NCBI GenBank assembly: GCA_934572335.1
Contig: CAKTKU010000003.1
Coordinates: forward strand, 1 to 64,000
Direction of reading: 5' to 3'
DNA: 64,000 bases
Source: an uncultured Oscillospiraceae bacterium
Lineage (GTDB): Bacteria; Bacillota; Clostridia; Oscillospirales; Oscillospiraceae
Shown in pieces: positions 33,244-40,944 of the stretch (position 1 is the stretch's first letter; every line of letters begins with the position of its first letter). The notes under the pieces are model-generated. The model saw only the letters and a program-made list of their open reading frames with translations. It was not told where the DNA came from and searched no databases. Both the position numbers and the translations under genes were made by a program.

Positions 33244-34299
33244 ATGAAAAAGAAAAATCTGCTCTCCGCTGTTTTGACCGTTGTTCTGGCGCTCGCGATG
33301 TGCCTGAGCCTTGCCGCCTGCGGCAGCACCGCTGCTCCCGCCGCGACCGAGGCGCCCGCCGCTGACGCCGCCCCTGCCGCAGAGGACGCCGCTCCCGCGG
33401 AGGATACCGCCGCCGGCTCCGACAAGGTGTTCACCGTCGGCATCTGCCAGCTCGTGCAGCATGACGCGCTCGACGCGGCAACGCAGGGCTTCATGGACAC
33501 GCTGAAGGAAAAGCTCGGCGACAATGTCGTGTTTGACGTGCAGAACGCCGCCGGCGACAGCGCCGCGTGCAGCACCATCGTCAACTCCTTCGTCTCCAAG
33601 AACGTTGACCTCATCCTCGCCAACGCCACCCCGGCGCTCGCCGCCGCTTACAACGCGACCTCTGACATCCCCATCCTCGGCACCGCCGTCACTGAGTACG
33701 GCGTCGCCCTCGGCATCGACGACTTCTCCGGCACCGTCGGCGGCAATGTCTCCGGCACGTCCGACCTCGCCCCGCTCGATGAGCAGGCAAACATGATCGT
33801 TGAGCTCTTCCCCGAGGCGCAGACCGTCGGTCTTCTCTACTGCTCTGCCGAGCCCAACTCCGAGTACCAGGTCCAGGTCGTTGAGAAAGCCCTGACCGCA
33901 AAGGGCATCACCTGCACCCGCTACTCCTTCGCAGACTCCAACGATGTCGCTTCCGTGACCACCAAGGCCGCTGCCGACTCCGACGTCATCTACATCCCCA
34001 CCGATAACACTGCCGCCTCCTGCACCGAGACCATCGGCAACATCGTCCTCAACGCAAAGACCCCCGTCATCGCCGGTGAAGCCGGTATCTGCAAGGGCTG
34101 CGGCGTGGCGACCCTCTCCATCAGCTACTACAACCTCGGCGCCACCACCGGCGAGATGGCCGCAAAAATCCTCACCGGCGAGGCGGACATCTCCACCATG
34201 CCCATTGAGTACGACGCCAGCCCCGTCAAGCAGTACAACCCCACCGTGTGCGAGGAGCTTGGCATTGCCGCTCCCGAGGGCTACGAGGCTCTGAGCTGA
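33244..34299 (+). CDS. ABC transporter substrate-binding lipoprotein, TrpX-like (ABC_sub_bind)
   Basis: 351 residues from ATG 33244; GGAGG lies upstream and the in-frame ATG at 33211 precedes it. The lipoprotein signal ends SLAAC, followed by an Ala/Pro/Glu linker. The mature protein has the two-lobed ABC_sub_bind pattern: VGICQLVQHDALDAATQGFMD, NLVF-like VDLILANATPALAA, ILGTAVTEYG, DVIYIPTDNTAAS and PVIAGEAGICKGCGVATLSISYYNLG. This family includes TrpX and other amino acid or small-solute binders of Firmicutes. With the Tyr-rich leader upstream, an aromatic amino acid, probably tyrosine, is the likely substrate (inference). Confidence 0.9.
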   Translation: MKKKNLLSAVLTVVLALAMCLSLAACGSTAAPAATEAPAADAAPAAEDAAPAEDTAAGSDKVFTVGICQLVQHDALDAATQGFMDTLKEKLGDNVVFDVQNAAGDSAACSTIVNSFVSKNVDLILANATPALAAAYNATSDIPILGTAVTEYGVALGIDDFSGTVGGNVSGTSDLAPLDEQANMIVELFPEAQTVGLLYCSAEPNSEYQVQVVEKALTAKGITCTRYSFADSNDVASVTTKAAADSDVIYIPTDNTAASCTETIGNIVLNAKTPVIAGEAGICKGCGVATLSISYYNLGATTGEMAAKILTGEADISTMPIEYDASPVKQYNPTVCEELGIAAPEGYEALS

Positions 34300-34351
34300 G
34301 GCTCTTACTATTATAAAAACAGAACGAATAATTAAAGGTCAGGTGTGAAAT

Positions 34352-35242
34352 ATGCTTATTGATTTGCTCGGCGCATTGCCCGGCGCAGTCGCGCAAGGTC
34401 TCATATGGGGCGTTATGGCCGTCGGCGTGTACATTACCTATAAAATACTCGACATTGCGGACCTCACCGTTGACGGGACGATCTGCACGGGCGCGGCAGT
34501 GTGCACGATGCTCATGCTCGCGGGCGTGAACCCTTGGGTCGCCGTTCTGGTCGCGCTGCTGGCCGGTATGCTCGCCGGTGCGGTCACGGGCATGCTTCAC
34601 ATCCTGCTCGGTATACCGGCGATCCTCGCCGGTATACTCACCCAGATGATACTGTGGTCGGCAAATCTCAAGATACTGGGCAAGGCGAATCAGGCGCTCT
34701 CCGCGCGCTCCAACCCCGTCATCCTCTCGCAGATGGACATTCCCTCCGCGCTGATCGTGCTTGTGATCGTGGCGGTGGTGCTCGTGGCGCTGCTCTACGT
34801 CTTCTTCGGCACTGAGCTTGGCTGCGCCATCCGCGCCACGGGCTGCAACCCCATCATGAGCCGCGCGCAGGGCATCAACACCAACACCGCCAAGCTCCTC
34901 GGTCTCGCCATCTCCAACGGCATCGTCGCACTCTCCGGCGCGCTGCTGTGCCAGTATCAGGGGTACACGGACATCAACATGGGGCGCGGCGCGGTCGTCA
35001 TCGGTCTTGCCGCCGTCGTTATCGGCGAGGCGCTTGTCTCGCGCCTGTCGCAGAACTTTGCCGTGCGCCTCGCGGGCGTCGTCGTCGGCGCTATCGTCTA
35101 CTACCTCGTGTATCAGACCATCATCTTCGTCGGCTTCGACACCGACCTGCTGAAGATGTTCTCCGCCATCGTCGTTGCGGCATTCCTCGGCATTCCGTAT
35201 CTGAAAAAGAAGCACACCAAGGGGGTAAAGAGCCATGCTTGA
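34352..35242 (+). CDS. ABC transporter permease, TrpY-like
   Basis: 296 residues with eight or nine predicted membrane helices of the BPD_transp_2 type: GVMAVGVYITYKILDIADLTVDGT, HILLGIPAILAGILTQMILWSANL, CAIRATGCNPIMSRAQGINT, GLAAVVIGEAL. The DLTVDG motif is characteristic of the permease partner of ABC_sub_bind proteins. Its last eight bases overlap the ATPase gene. It forms the membrane path of the importer. Confidence 0.92.
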   Translation: MLIDLLGALPGAVAQGLIWGVMAVGVYITYKILDIADLTVDGTICTGAAVCTMLMLAGVNPWVAVLVALLAGMLAGAVTGMLHILLGIPAILAGILTQMILWSANLKILGKANQALSARSNPVILSQMDIPSALIVLVIVAVVLVALLYVFFGTELGCAIRATGCNPIMSRAQGINTNTAKLLGLAISNGIVALSGALLCQYQGYTDINMGRGAVVIGLAAVVIGEALVSRLSQNFAVRLAGVVVGAIVYYLVYQTIIFVGFDTDLLKMFSAIVVAAFLGIPYLKKKHTKGVKSHA

Positions 35243-36029
35243 GCTCAGACATATAACCAAAGTCTTCAACCGCGGAACGGTCGACGAGAAGGTCGCGCTC
35301 AACGACCTCTCGCTCACGCTCAACGACGGCGATTTTGTCACTGTTATCGGCGGCAACGGTGCGGGCAAAAGCACCATGCAGAACGCCATCTGCGGCACGT
35401 GGCAGCCCGACGAGGGTCAGGTCATCCTCGACGGGATCGACGTGACCGCCCTGCCGGAGCATAAGCGCGCCAAGTACCTCGGCCGCGTATATCAGGACCC
35501 CATGATGGGCACGGCAGCCGGGATGCAGATAGAGGAAAACCTCGCCCTCGCGGCGCGCCGCGGCAAGCCGCGCACCCTGCGCCCGATGATAACCAAGGAC
35601 GAGCGCGAGAGCTACCGCCGCCTTCTTGAGGAGCTGGGGCTGGGGCTGGAATCGCGCCTGTCGACCAAGGTGGGCACGCTCTCCGGCGGACAGCGCCAGG
35701 CGCTGACGCTGCTGATGGCGACGCTGCAAAGCCCGAAGCTGCTGCTCCTTGACGAGCACACCGCCGCGCTCGACCCCAAGACCGCCGCGCGCGTGATGGA
35801 GCTGACGGACAAAATCGTCAGCGAGACGAAGCTCACCACCCTCATGATAACCCACAACATGCGCGACGCCATCCACTACGGCAACCGCCTCATCATGCTG
35901 CACGACGGGCGCGTCATCCTCGACATTTCCGGCGAGGACAAGGAAAAGCTCACCGTGCCGGAGCTGCTGGAGATGTTCTCCAAGGCGAGCGGCGACGAAT
36001 TCTCCGACGACCGCGCGATACTGTCGTAA
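35235..36029 (+). CDS. ABC transporter ATP-binding protein, TrpZ-like
   Basis: 264 residues. Walker A GGNGAGKSTMQNAICG, signature LSGGQRQALTLLMATLQ, Walker B LLLLDEHTAALDP and H-loop MITHNMRDA are complete. The aromatic A-loop and the sequence LYQDPMMGTA-like region YQDPMMGTAAGMQIEENLALAARRGK match the partner ATPases of this importer class. It completes the three-gene transporter. Confidence 0.94.
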   Translation: MLELRHITKVFNRGTVDEKVALNDLSLTLNDGDFVTVIGGNGAGKSTMQNAICGTWQPDEGQVILDGIDVTALPEHKRAKYLGRVYQDPMMGTAAGMQIEENLALAARRGKPRTLRPMITKDERESYRRLLEELGLGLESRLSTKVGTLSGGQRQALTLLMATLQSPKLLLLDEHTAALDPKTAARVMELTDKIVSETKLTTLMITHNMRDAIHYGNRLIMLHDGRVILDISGEDKEKLTVPELLEMFSKASGDEFSDDRAILS

Positions 36030-36044
36030 AAGCTTGCAGGACAT

Positions 36045-36076
36045 AAAAAAAGAACCCCGGTCGGGGTTCTTTTTTT
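36045..36076. terminator. Bidirectional terminator
   Basis: AAAAAAAGAACCCC (36045-36058) and GGGGTTCTTTTTTT (36063-36076) form a 14-bp stem with a four-base loop, with A and T runs on both sides. It serves the importer operon on the plus strand and the convergent minus operon ending at 36087. Confidence 0.92.
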
Positions 36077-36086
36077 ATGCTCATAT

Positions 36087-37259
36087 TCACGCCTCGTGGC
36101 TGCCTTTGCCGTGCTTTTTCTCCCAGCGGCGGCGACCCTGCACGCGGATCGCCTCCTCGGCGCTGTCGCGCCAGCGGGGCAGCACGTCCTCTTCAAGCCT
36201 GCGCTTGCCGACGATGGCATATTTCACGATGTACACAAGCGCCGTCACGCACGGCAGCACCAGCGCCGCGATACCGCCGAGCAGCAGCAGCGTCGCCCTG
36301 TCCTCCACGCCGCGCGCGGCGTTCTCCCAATAGGGATAAATGACGCCCCGCGTCTGCATGGAGCGCGTGCCGAAGCCGCGGATAAGCTGCCAGAGGTTTG
36401 CCGTGCCGAAGCGCTCCGTGTTGTTGACGATCTCGCCGCGGCCGATGGGGAACTTCTCCCTCACGACGCCGACGGCGAAGTTTTTGACCGGGTTCGGCAG
36501 CACGACCTCATAGCACTGTATGCCGGTGGATGCGGTCGACGCAGCCGCGGTCGTGCCTGTTGACGCGCTGTCCCCCGCGGCGCTGTCCGCACCGGAGGAG
36601 GAATTGAGCGTCACCCATGCGTCATAGGAGATGAATATCCCCATGCCGTCTGTGTACGCGCTCTTCGTGGCAAAGTCCTGCTCGCGCTCGATAACGCCCG
36701 CGACGACGAACGGCACGCCGTTGATCTTGAACGTCATGCCCTGTATGTCCGTGCCGCCGAAGAGGAGCCATGCGGTCTCCTCGTCGAGCAGCGCCCTGTC
36801 CTGCATGAGGTCGGCGGCGGTGATGTAGCTGCCGCTGATGAGCGTTATGGGGTGGAAGGAGAAAAACTCCCCGCCCACCGCCGTGGCGTACACGTCGCCC
36901 TTGCCCAGCGCGCTCGACACGCTCACCTTGCCGGCGCAGCTCCAAGCGTCGGCAGTGAGTATATCCTCGGTGTCAATGTCCAGCGCCGCCTCGTGCAGCT
37001 TTTTGGCCATCTCCTCGCGAAACGTGCCAATCTGGTTGAGCGTGACGGTCTCATCCACGGGGATGAAGCAGCTTATCTGGGCGTACTCAATATCGCTTAC
37101 GCCCTGCCAGCGCTCTGCCTCAAGCTGGCTCGGCAGCAGGCGCGAGAGGCGCTGTATGCCCAGAAAGCACCCCAGCGCCGCGAGCAGCAGCACAAGGCAC
37201 ACGGCGAAGAATATTAACTTTTTCACGCCGAGCTTTCGGGCAAATTCTTTCATACGCAT
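36087..37259 (-). CDS. MacB-like periplasmic-core membrane protein (ABC permease-like)
   Basis: 390 residues. One membrane helix near the N-terminus (LIFFAVCLVLLLAALGCFLG), a large outside domain with MacB_PCD-like strands (ITLISGSYITAADLMQDRALLDEETAWLLFGG, INGVPFVVAGVIERE) and only one clear C-terminal helix (LLLLGGIAALVLPCVTALVYIVKYAI). True FtsX/MacB permeases have three helices at the C-terminus, so this is a reduced or divergent relative. A Ser/Thr/Ala/Gly-rich loop interrupts the outer domain. It lies nine bases after the adaptor gene, suggesting the two work together, but no partner ATPase is encoded here. The start has no clear ribosome site and may be translationally coupled. Confidence 0.75.
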   Translation of the reverse strand: MRMKEFARKLGVKKLIFFAVCLVLLLAALGCFLGIQRLSRLLPSQLEAERWQGVSDIEYAQISCFIPVDETVTLNQIGTFREEMAKKLHEAALDIDTEDILTADAWSCAGKVSVSSALGKGDVYATAVGGEFFSFHPITLISGSYITAADLMQDRALLDEETAWLLFGGTDIQGMTFKINGVPFVVAGVIEREQDFATKSAYTDGMGIFISYDAWVTLNSSSGADSAAGDSASTGTTAAASTASTGIQCYEVVLPNPVKNFAVGVVREKFPIGRGEIVNNTERFGTANLWQLIRGFGTRSMQTRGVIYPYWENAARGVEDRATLLLLGGIAALVLPCVTALVYIVKYAIVGKRRLEEDVLPRWRDSAEEAIRVQGRRRWEKKHGKGSHEA

Positions 37260-37268
37260 TTTTCAGGG

Positions 37269-38951
37269 TCAATTCTCCGCGTCGGCGAGGCGCACCATGT
37301 CGCCGCTTGCGACCGGGGCGGAGGATGTGGTTATCACATAGTCGCCGTTGTTGAGGTCGGCGGTGACGGCGGAATTCGTGTCGTCCGCGGCGAGCACCTC
37401 AATGGCGACGCGCTTGGCAATATAGCGGTTGCCGAGTGGGGAGTTCTTCGCCGTGACGGCGAGCACGAAGCTGCCGTTCGAGTCGGTGCGGATGGCGCTG
37501 TTGGGGATGATGGTGTCGTAATTCGCGCTCTTCTGCCCGACGGAGACCGTGATCTCCGAGCCGGAGGTCACATCGCCCTCAAGGTCAAAGGTGAGGGTCT
37601 TGTTTGTCATGGGGTTTTTCTTGTCGGTCTGGATGGTGGCGAGCGTCGCGACGATCTTGTTGCCCCAGTAGTAGTTGCTTATCGTCGCCGTGTCGCCGAC
37701 GTGCAGGCGCTTGGCCTGATCGTTCGTGACGGAAAAGCTGACGGTATAGCCCTGATTGGGCACCTCGATGGAGGCGAGTATATCGTCCTTGACGACGCTG
37801 TCGCCCGCGGTGCAGTTGACCTCCGTCACCGTGCCGGAGACATTGGCGGTGATGGTGTTCTCATCGCCCTCGCCGCTGAGCTTCTTTATCTTCTCCTGCT
37901 GGCGTTTTATCTTGTTGGAGATAGCGCCGAGACCGGCTCCAGCAGATGCAACAGAACGATTCTGTGTTTCCGCCATGTAATTCAGATTTGCCAGCGCAGC
38001 ATTTACTGCGTCAACAGAGTATTCGTAGTTTTTATATGCTTCAAGGTATGCTTTAGCCGCCCTTAATTTATAATCTCCATCTATGTCTGTTACATTCAGC
38101 GTCATAAGCTCGTTTTCTATTTGTAGCCTTTCACCGTCTAGACTACTTATTTGTCCCTCTATAGTAGGCTTATCTGTATATCTTAAGGCACTTTGTTTCG
38201 CAAGTATTTCACTTTCAAGTCTCGCTTTTTCTTCATTGAGAATGTTCAGTAAATCTTGGCTGCGTTCTGTCTCGGGCTTTGCCATTTCTGTTGAGATTTT
38301 GCTTAATGTTTCATCCAGTTGGCTGTCAAGCTGAGCAAGCTCCTCAACAGTATAGAGATCGTTCTTATATGAATTTATCTGTGAGATAACTTCACTTCTG
38401 CGTGAGTATAAATCCAATATTCTCTGAGCAGCAATATATGTGTCACCTATATTGCTACCTATAGCGACGTTATTCAGGCTCATCGCCAGCTCGTCTAACG
38501 TCCGCTTGTAGTCAGCTACTGCATCACGTTTTTTCTTTAACTCATTCTGCTCATCCACGAACTGATCCAGCACAGGCACACTGAGAGCCGCCTGATTGTA
38601 CTGCACTTGGAGGTCTTCCAGCGCTATCATCGCTTCCTCAAGCTCTGTCGAGTCCGCAGCGCCGAGGACGAACAGCACGTCCCCCGCGTTGACCTCCTGT
38701 CCCGCCTTCACGACGACCCTGCCGATGGTCATGTTGGACTTCGCCTTGACCTTGTGGTTGCCGTTGGCGGTGACTGTGCCCGTGCCGCGCACCTTGGCGG
38801 TGATCGTGCCGTTGGAGACCATGTTGGTGGCGACCTCGGGCAGGGAGTGGTTCATGATCGTATTGGAAAAGAAGGTGAGCAAAAGCAGCACCACAAGGAA
38901 CACGATCGCCGCGTCCTTGACCCATGCTCTGTTTTTCGGTTTTGTTTCCAT
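37269..38951 (-). CDS. HlyD/MacA-type membrane fusion adaptor with AT-rich coiled-coil section
   Basis: 560 residues. One N-terminal membrane helix (DAAIVFLVVLLLLTFFSNTI), first lipoyl half (VVVKAGQEVNAGDVLFVLG), a long coiled-coil hairpin (about residues 110-335), second lipoyl half (ITANVSGTVTEVNCTAGDSVVKDDILASI) and beta-barrel domains. Such adaptors link a MacB-type transporter to the cell exterior; in Gram-positives they act in export of peptides or lipids. Codons of the coiled coil are strikingly AT-rich (TTA, ATA, AAT) compared with both flanks, while the reading frame is unbroken. The gene lies 35 bases after the MalG-like permease gene and 9 bases before the MacB-like gene. Confidence 0.9.
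   Translation of the reverse strand: METKPKNRAWVKDAAIVFLVVLLLLTFFSNTIMNHSLPEVATNMVSNGTITAKVRGTGTVTANGNHKVKAKSNMTIGRVVVKAGQEVNAGDVLFVLGAADSTELEEAMIALEDLQVQYNQAALSVPVLDQFVDEQNELKKKRDAVADYKRTLDELAMSLNNVAIGSNIGDTYIAAQRILDLYSRRSEVISQINSYKNDLYTVEELAQLDSQLDETLSKISTEMAKPETERSQDLLNILNEEKARLESEILAKQSALRYTDKPTIEGQISSLDGERLQIENELMTLNVTDIDGDYKLRAAKAYLEAYKNYEYSVDAVNAALANLNYMAETQNRSVASAGAGLGAISNKIKRQQEKIKKLSGEGDENTITANVSGTVTEVNCTAGDSVVKDDILASIEVPNQGYTVSFSVTNDQAKRLHVGDTATISNYYWGNKIVATLATIQTDKKNPMTNKTLTFDLEGDVTSGSEITVSVGQKSANYDTIIPNSAIRTDSNGSFVLAVTAKNSPLGNRYIAKRVAIEVLAADDTNSAVTADLNNGDYVITTSSAPVASGDMVRLADAEN
37930..38630 (-). other. AT-rich patch inside the adaptor gene (coiled-coil segment)
   Basis: Across about 700 bases the GC-rich codon bias of the surrounding gene is lost, with both edges sharp to within a few tens of bases. 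The patch coincides with the coiled-coil hairpin and leaves the lipoyl and barrel parts GC-rich. Composition like this suggests replacement of the segment by recombination with a low-GC homologue; amino acid composition (Lys, Asn, Ile, Glu) explains part of it. Confidence 0.65.
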
Positions 38952-38986
38952 TTCTATACCTCGCTAATTGCTGCGTATCTCTGTCC

Positions 38987-39862
38987 TCAGCCCTTGACGC
39001 TGCCGGAGTTGGCGATACCCTCGACAAGGTACTCCTCCCCGTGCAGGAACAAAAGCAGCGTCGGGATCATATACACCGTTGCCATTGCGAACGCCAGCCC
39101 TATCTCGCCGGAGTTTATCGACGAGAGGAACACGCTCAGCGGCTGCTTGTCCGCGTCGTCGAGCAGTATGAGCGGCTGCTCGACCATGTTCCAGTAGTCA
39201 ATGAACACCAGTATCGCGATAGAGTACAGCGCCGAACGGCACTGCGGCAGACATATCTTCGTGAATATCTCCCACTCGCCCGCGCCGTCCACCTTTGCCG
39301 CCTCGATGAGCGCATACGGGATGCGGCGCATGAACTTTGTCAGCAAAAACACCGAAAACGGCGCGAACATGCCCGGCAGGATGATCGACCAGCGCGTGTT
39401 CAGAAGCCCCAGCCAATCGCTGACGAGATAGTTGGGGACGAGCGTCACCTGATACGGCATGAGCATCAGAATGACGTAAAAGAAGAATATACCGCTCCTC
39501 ACCCTGCCGCGCCAGCGCGTGAACGAATACGCCGCGACGGAGGCGATGCCCACCTGCAAAAGGACGATGGGTACGACGAGGATGATACTGTTCCAGAATT
39601 TCAGCAGATACTCCGGGGATTTTATAAGCCCCGTGACGTACTGCGAGAGCGTCACCTTATCCGGGATGAACTTGAGGTTGACGGTCTTGGATACGTAGCC
39701 GCCGGTCGTCGTAGAAAAGACCATGCCGTAATTTGCCTTTATCTCCGACTCGGACATGAAGGAGTTGGTAATGGTCAGCACCGTCGGCAGGAGGAACAGC
39801 ACCGCGAAGACAAGGCACAGCAGAAACATCACGCCGCGCCCGAAATAGCGCTTTTTCTTCAT
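38987..39862 (-). CDS. Carbohydrate ABC transporter permease, MalG-type
   Basis: 291 residues with six membrane helices and the MalG/AraQ EAA region (MRRIPYALIEAAKVDGAGEWEIFTKICLPQCRSAL). It overlaps the upstream permease gene by four bases and forms the transporter with it. The ATPase is not encoded in the cluster; many Clostridia use a shared MsmX-like ATPase (inference). Confidence 0.93.
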   Translation of the reverse strand: MKKKRYFGRGVMFLLCLVFAVLFLLPTVLTITNSFMSESEIKANYGMVFSTTTGGYVSKTVNLKFIPDKVTLSQYVTGLIKSPEYLLKFWNSIILVVPIVLLQVGIASVAAYSFTRWRGRVRSGIFFFYVILMLMPYQVTLVPNYLVSDWLGLLNTRWSIILPGMFAPFSVFLLTKFMRRIPYALIEAAKVDGAGEWEIFTKICLPQCRSALYSIAILVFIDYWNMVEQPLILLDDADKQPLSVFLSSINSGEIGLAFAMATVYMIPTLLLFLHGEEYLVEGIANSGSVKG

Positions 39863-40746
39863 CCCTCCACGTCCTTTCCGAACCAGTCCTCCGCCTTGAA
39901 CAAAAGCGCGATCAGCAGCACCATAACGAGCGCCATCACGACCGCCGCGGCGGAGAGCTTCTGATAATCCAGCGACTTGAAGGTGTTGTTCATAAAGTGC
40001 TGAAGCATGTAAAGCGTCTCATACGGGTAGTCCCCGGTCAGCAAATACACCTCGCGGAACACCTTGAAGGAGTTGATGAGTGAGAGGATGGTGACGAAAA
40101 GCACCGTCGGCGAGAGGTAGCGCAGCTTTATGGCGAAGAACTTGTACGCCTCGCTCGCGCCCTCGACGTCCGCGACCTCCAGAAGCTCCTTCGGGATGTT
40201 CGCCAGCCCCGCCATGAAAAGGATCATGAAGTAGCCGAGGTTTTTCCACAAGAAGAGGATGATGACGACCGCCTGACTATGCTCGGACTGGAGCCAGTCT
40301 ATCTTATCCGCGCCGAAGAGCATCAAAAACTCATTCACCGTGCCGTTGAAGTTGAAAAGCACCTGCCAGATGAGCACGACCGACGCCACCGGCACCATCA
40401 TCGGGCTGAGGAAGAACGTGCGGAACTGCGACTTCAGGGGTATCCTGCATTCCAGCATCAGCGCCAGCCCCATCGACAGCACCACCGCCAGCGGCACCGC
40501 CCACGCGGAAAATGTCAGCGTGTTCTTCGCGGCGAGGAGAAAGGCGGAGTTATCAAAAAGCTTGATAAAGTTATCGAGAAACACAAAATTGCGCGAGCCG
40601 ACCCCGTCAATGACCGAGTAGTACACCACCACGCCGAACGGCACAATGAAAAACACCGCCACGCCCAGAAGGCTCGGCGAGAGGAAGCACATACTCTGCA
40701 AAAAGTCCTTGCTCTTTTCATTCAGTTGTATTTTGCGACTTTTCAT
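39859..40746 (-). CDS. Carbohydrate ABC transporter permease, MalF-type
   Basis: 295 residues, six membrane helices, UgpA/MalF-type EAA loop (ANIPKELLEVADVEGASEAYKFFAIKLRYLSPTVLF). FLSPSLLGVAVFFIVPFGVVVYYSV is a typical first helix. Its own promoter lies at 40824-40852, so it can be expressed separately from the upstream binding protein. Confidence 0.93.
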   Translation of the reverse strand: MKSRKIQLNEKSKDFLQSMCFLSPSLLGVAVFFIVPFGVVVYYSVIDGVGSRNFVFLDNFIKLFDNSAFLLAAKNTLTFSAWAVPLAVVLSMGLALMLECRIPLKSQFRTFFLSPMMVPVASVVLIWQVLFNFNGTVNEFLMLFGADKIDWLQSEHSQAVVIILFLWKNLGYFMILFMAGLANIPKELLEVADVEGASEAYKFFAIKLRYLSPTVLFVTILSLINSFKVFREVYLLTGDYPYETLYMLQHFMNNTFKSLDYQKLSAAAVVMALVMVLLIALLFKAEDWFGKDVEG

Positions 40747-40782
40747 ACGGAATCATCCAAGCGTCTGACTGGCAGATATTGA

Positions 40783-40819
40783 GTGAAATTTACGCTGTAC
40801 TCTGCGTGAAATTTACGCT
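40783..40819. repeat. Direct repeat GTGAAATTTACGCT in the malF leader
   Basis: Two identical 14-base copies at 40783-40796 and 40806-40819, 23 bases apart start to start (about two helix turns), just downstream of the malF promoter. They suggest a tandem protein-binding site. Confidence 0.55.
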
Positions 40820-40823
40820 ATAT

Positions 40824-40852
40824 ATTGTACAGCATGAGGCAGGATATTTCAA
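40824..40852 (-). promoter_or_regulatory. SigmaA promoter of the malF-malG-adaptor genes with GCTGTAC half-sites
   Basis: Minus strand TTGAAA (40852-40847), 17-base spacer, TACAAT (40829-40824). GCTGTAC (40833-40827) overlaps the -10 and a GTACAGC copy lies at 40800-40794. The same half-site forms the palindrome at 43658-43682 upstream of the binding-protein gene, pointing to a common regulator. Confidence 0.65.
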
Positions 40853-40890
40853 TATGTATAATCCCTGCCAAAGTTTAATCTTCGTTTAAA

Positions 40891-40918
40891 ATGGGGCGCG
40901 TTCGGAAACGCGCCCCAT
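40891..40918 (-). terminator. Hairpin between the solute-binding gene and malF
   Basis: ATGGGGCGCGTT and AACGCGCCCCAT form a perfect 12-bp stem with a four-base loop, followed on the minus strand by TTTTAAACG. It lies 27 bases past the solute-binding protein stop and probably lowers permease expression relative to the binding protein. Confidence 0.75.
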
Positions 40919-40944
40919 ATGCTTTTTGTTTTGGCAGCGCTTGC

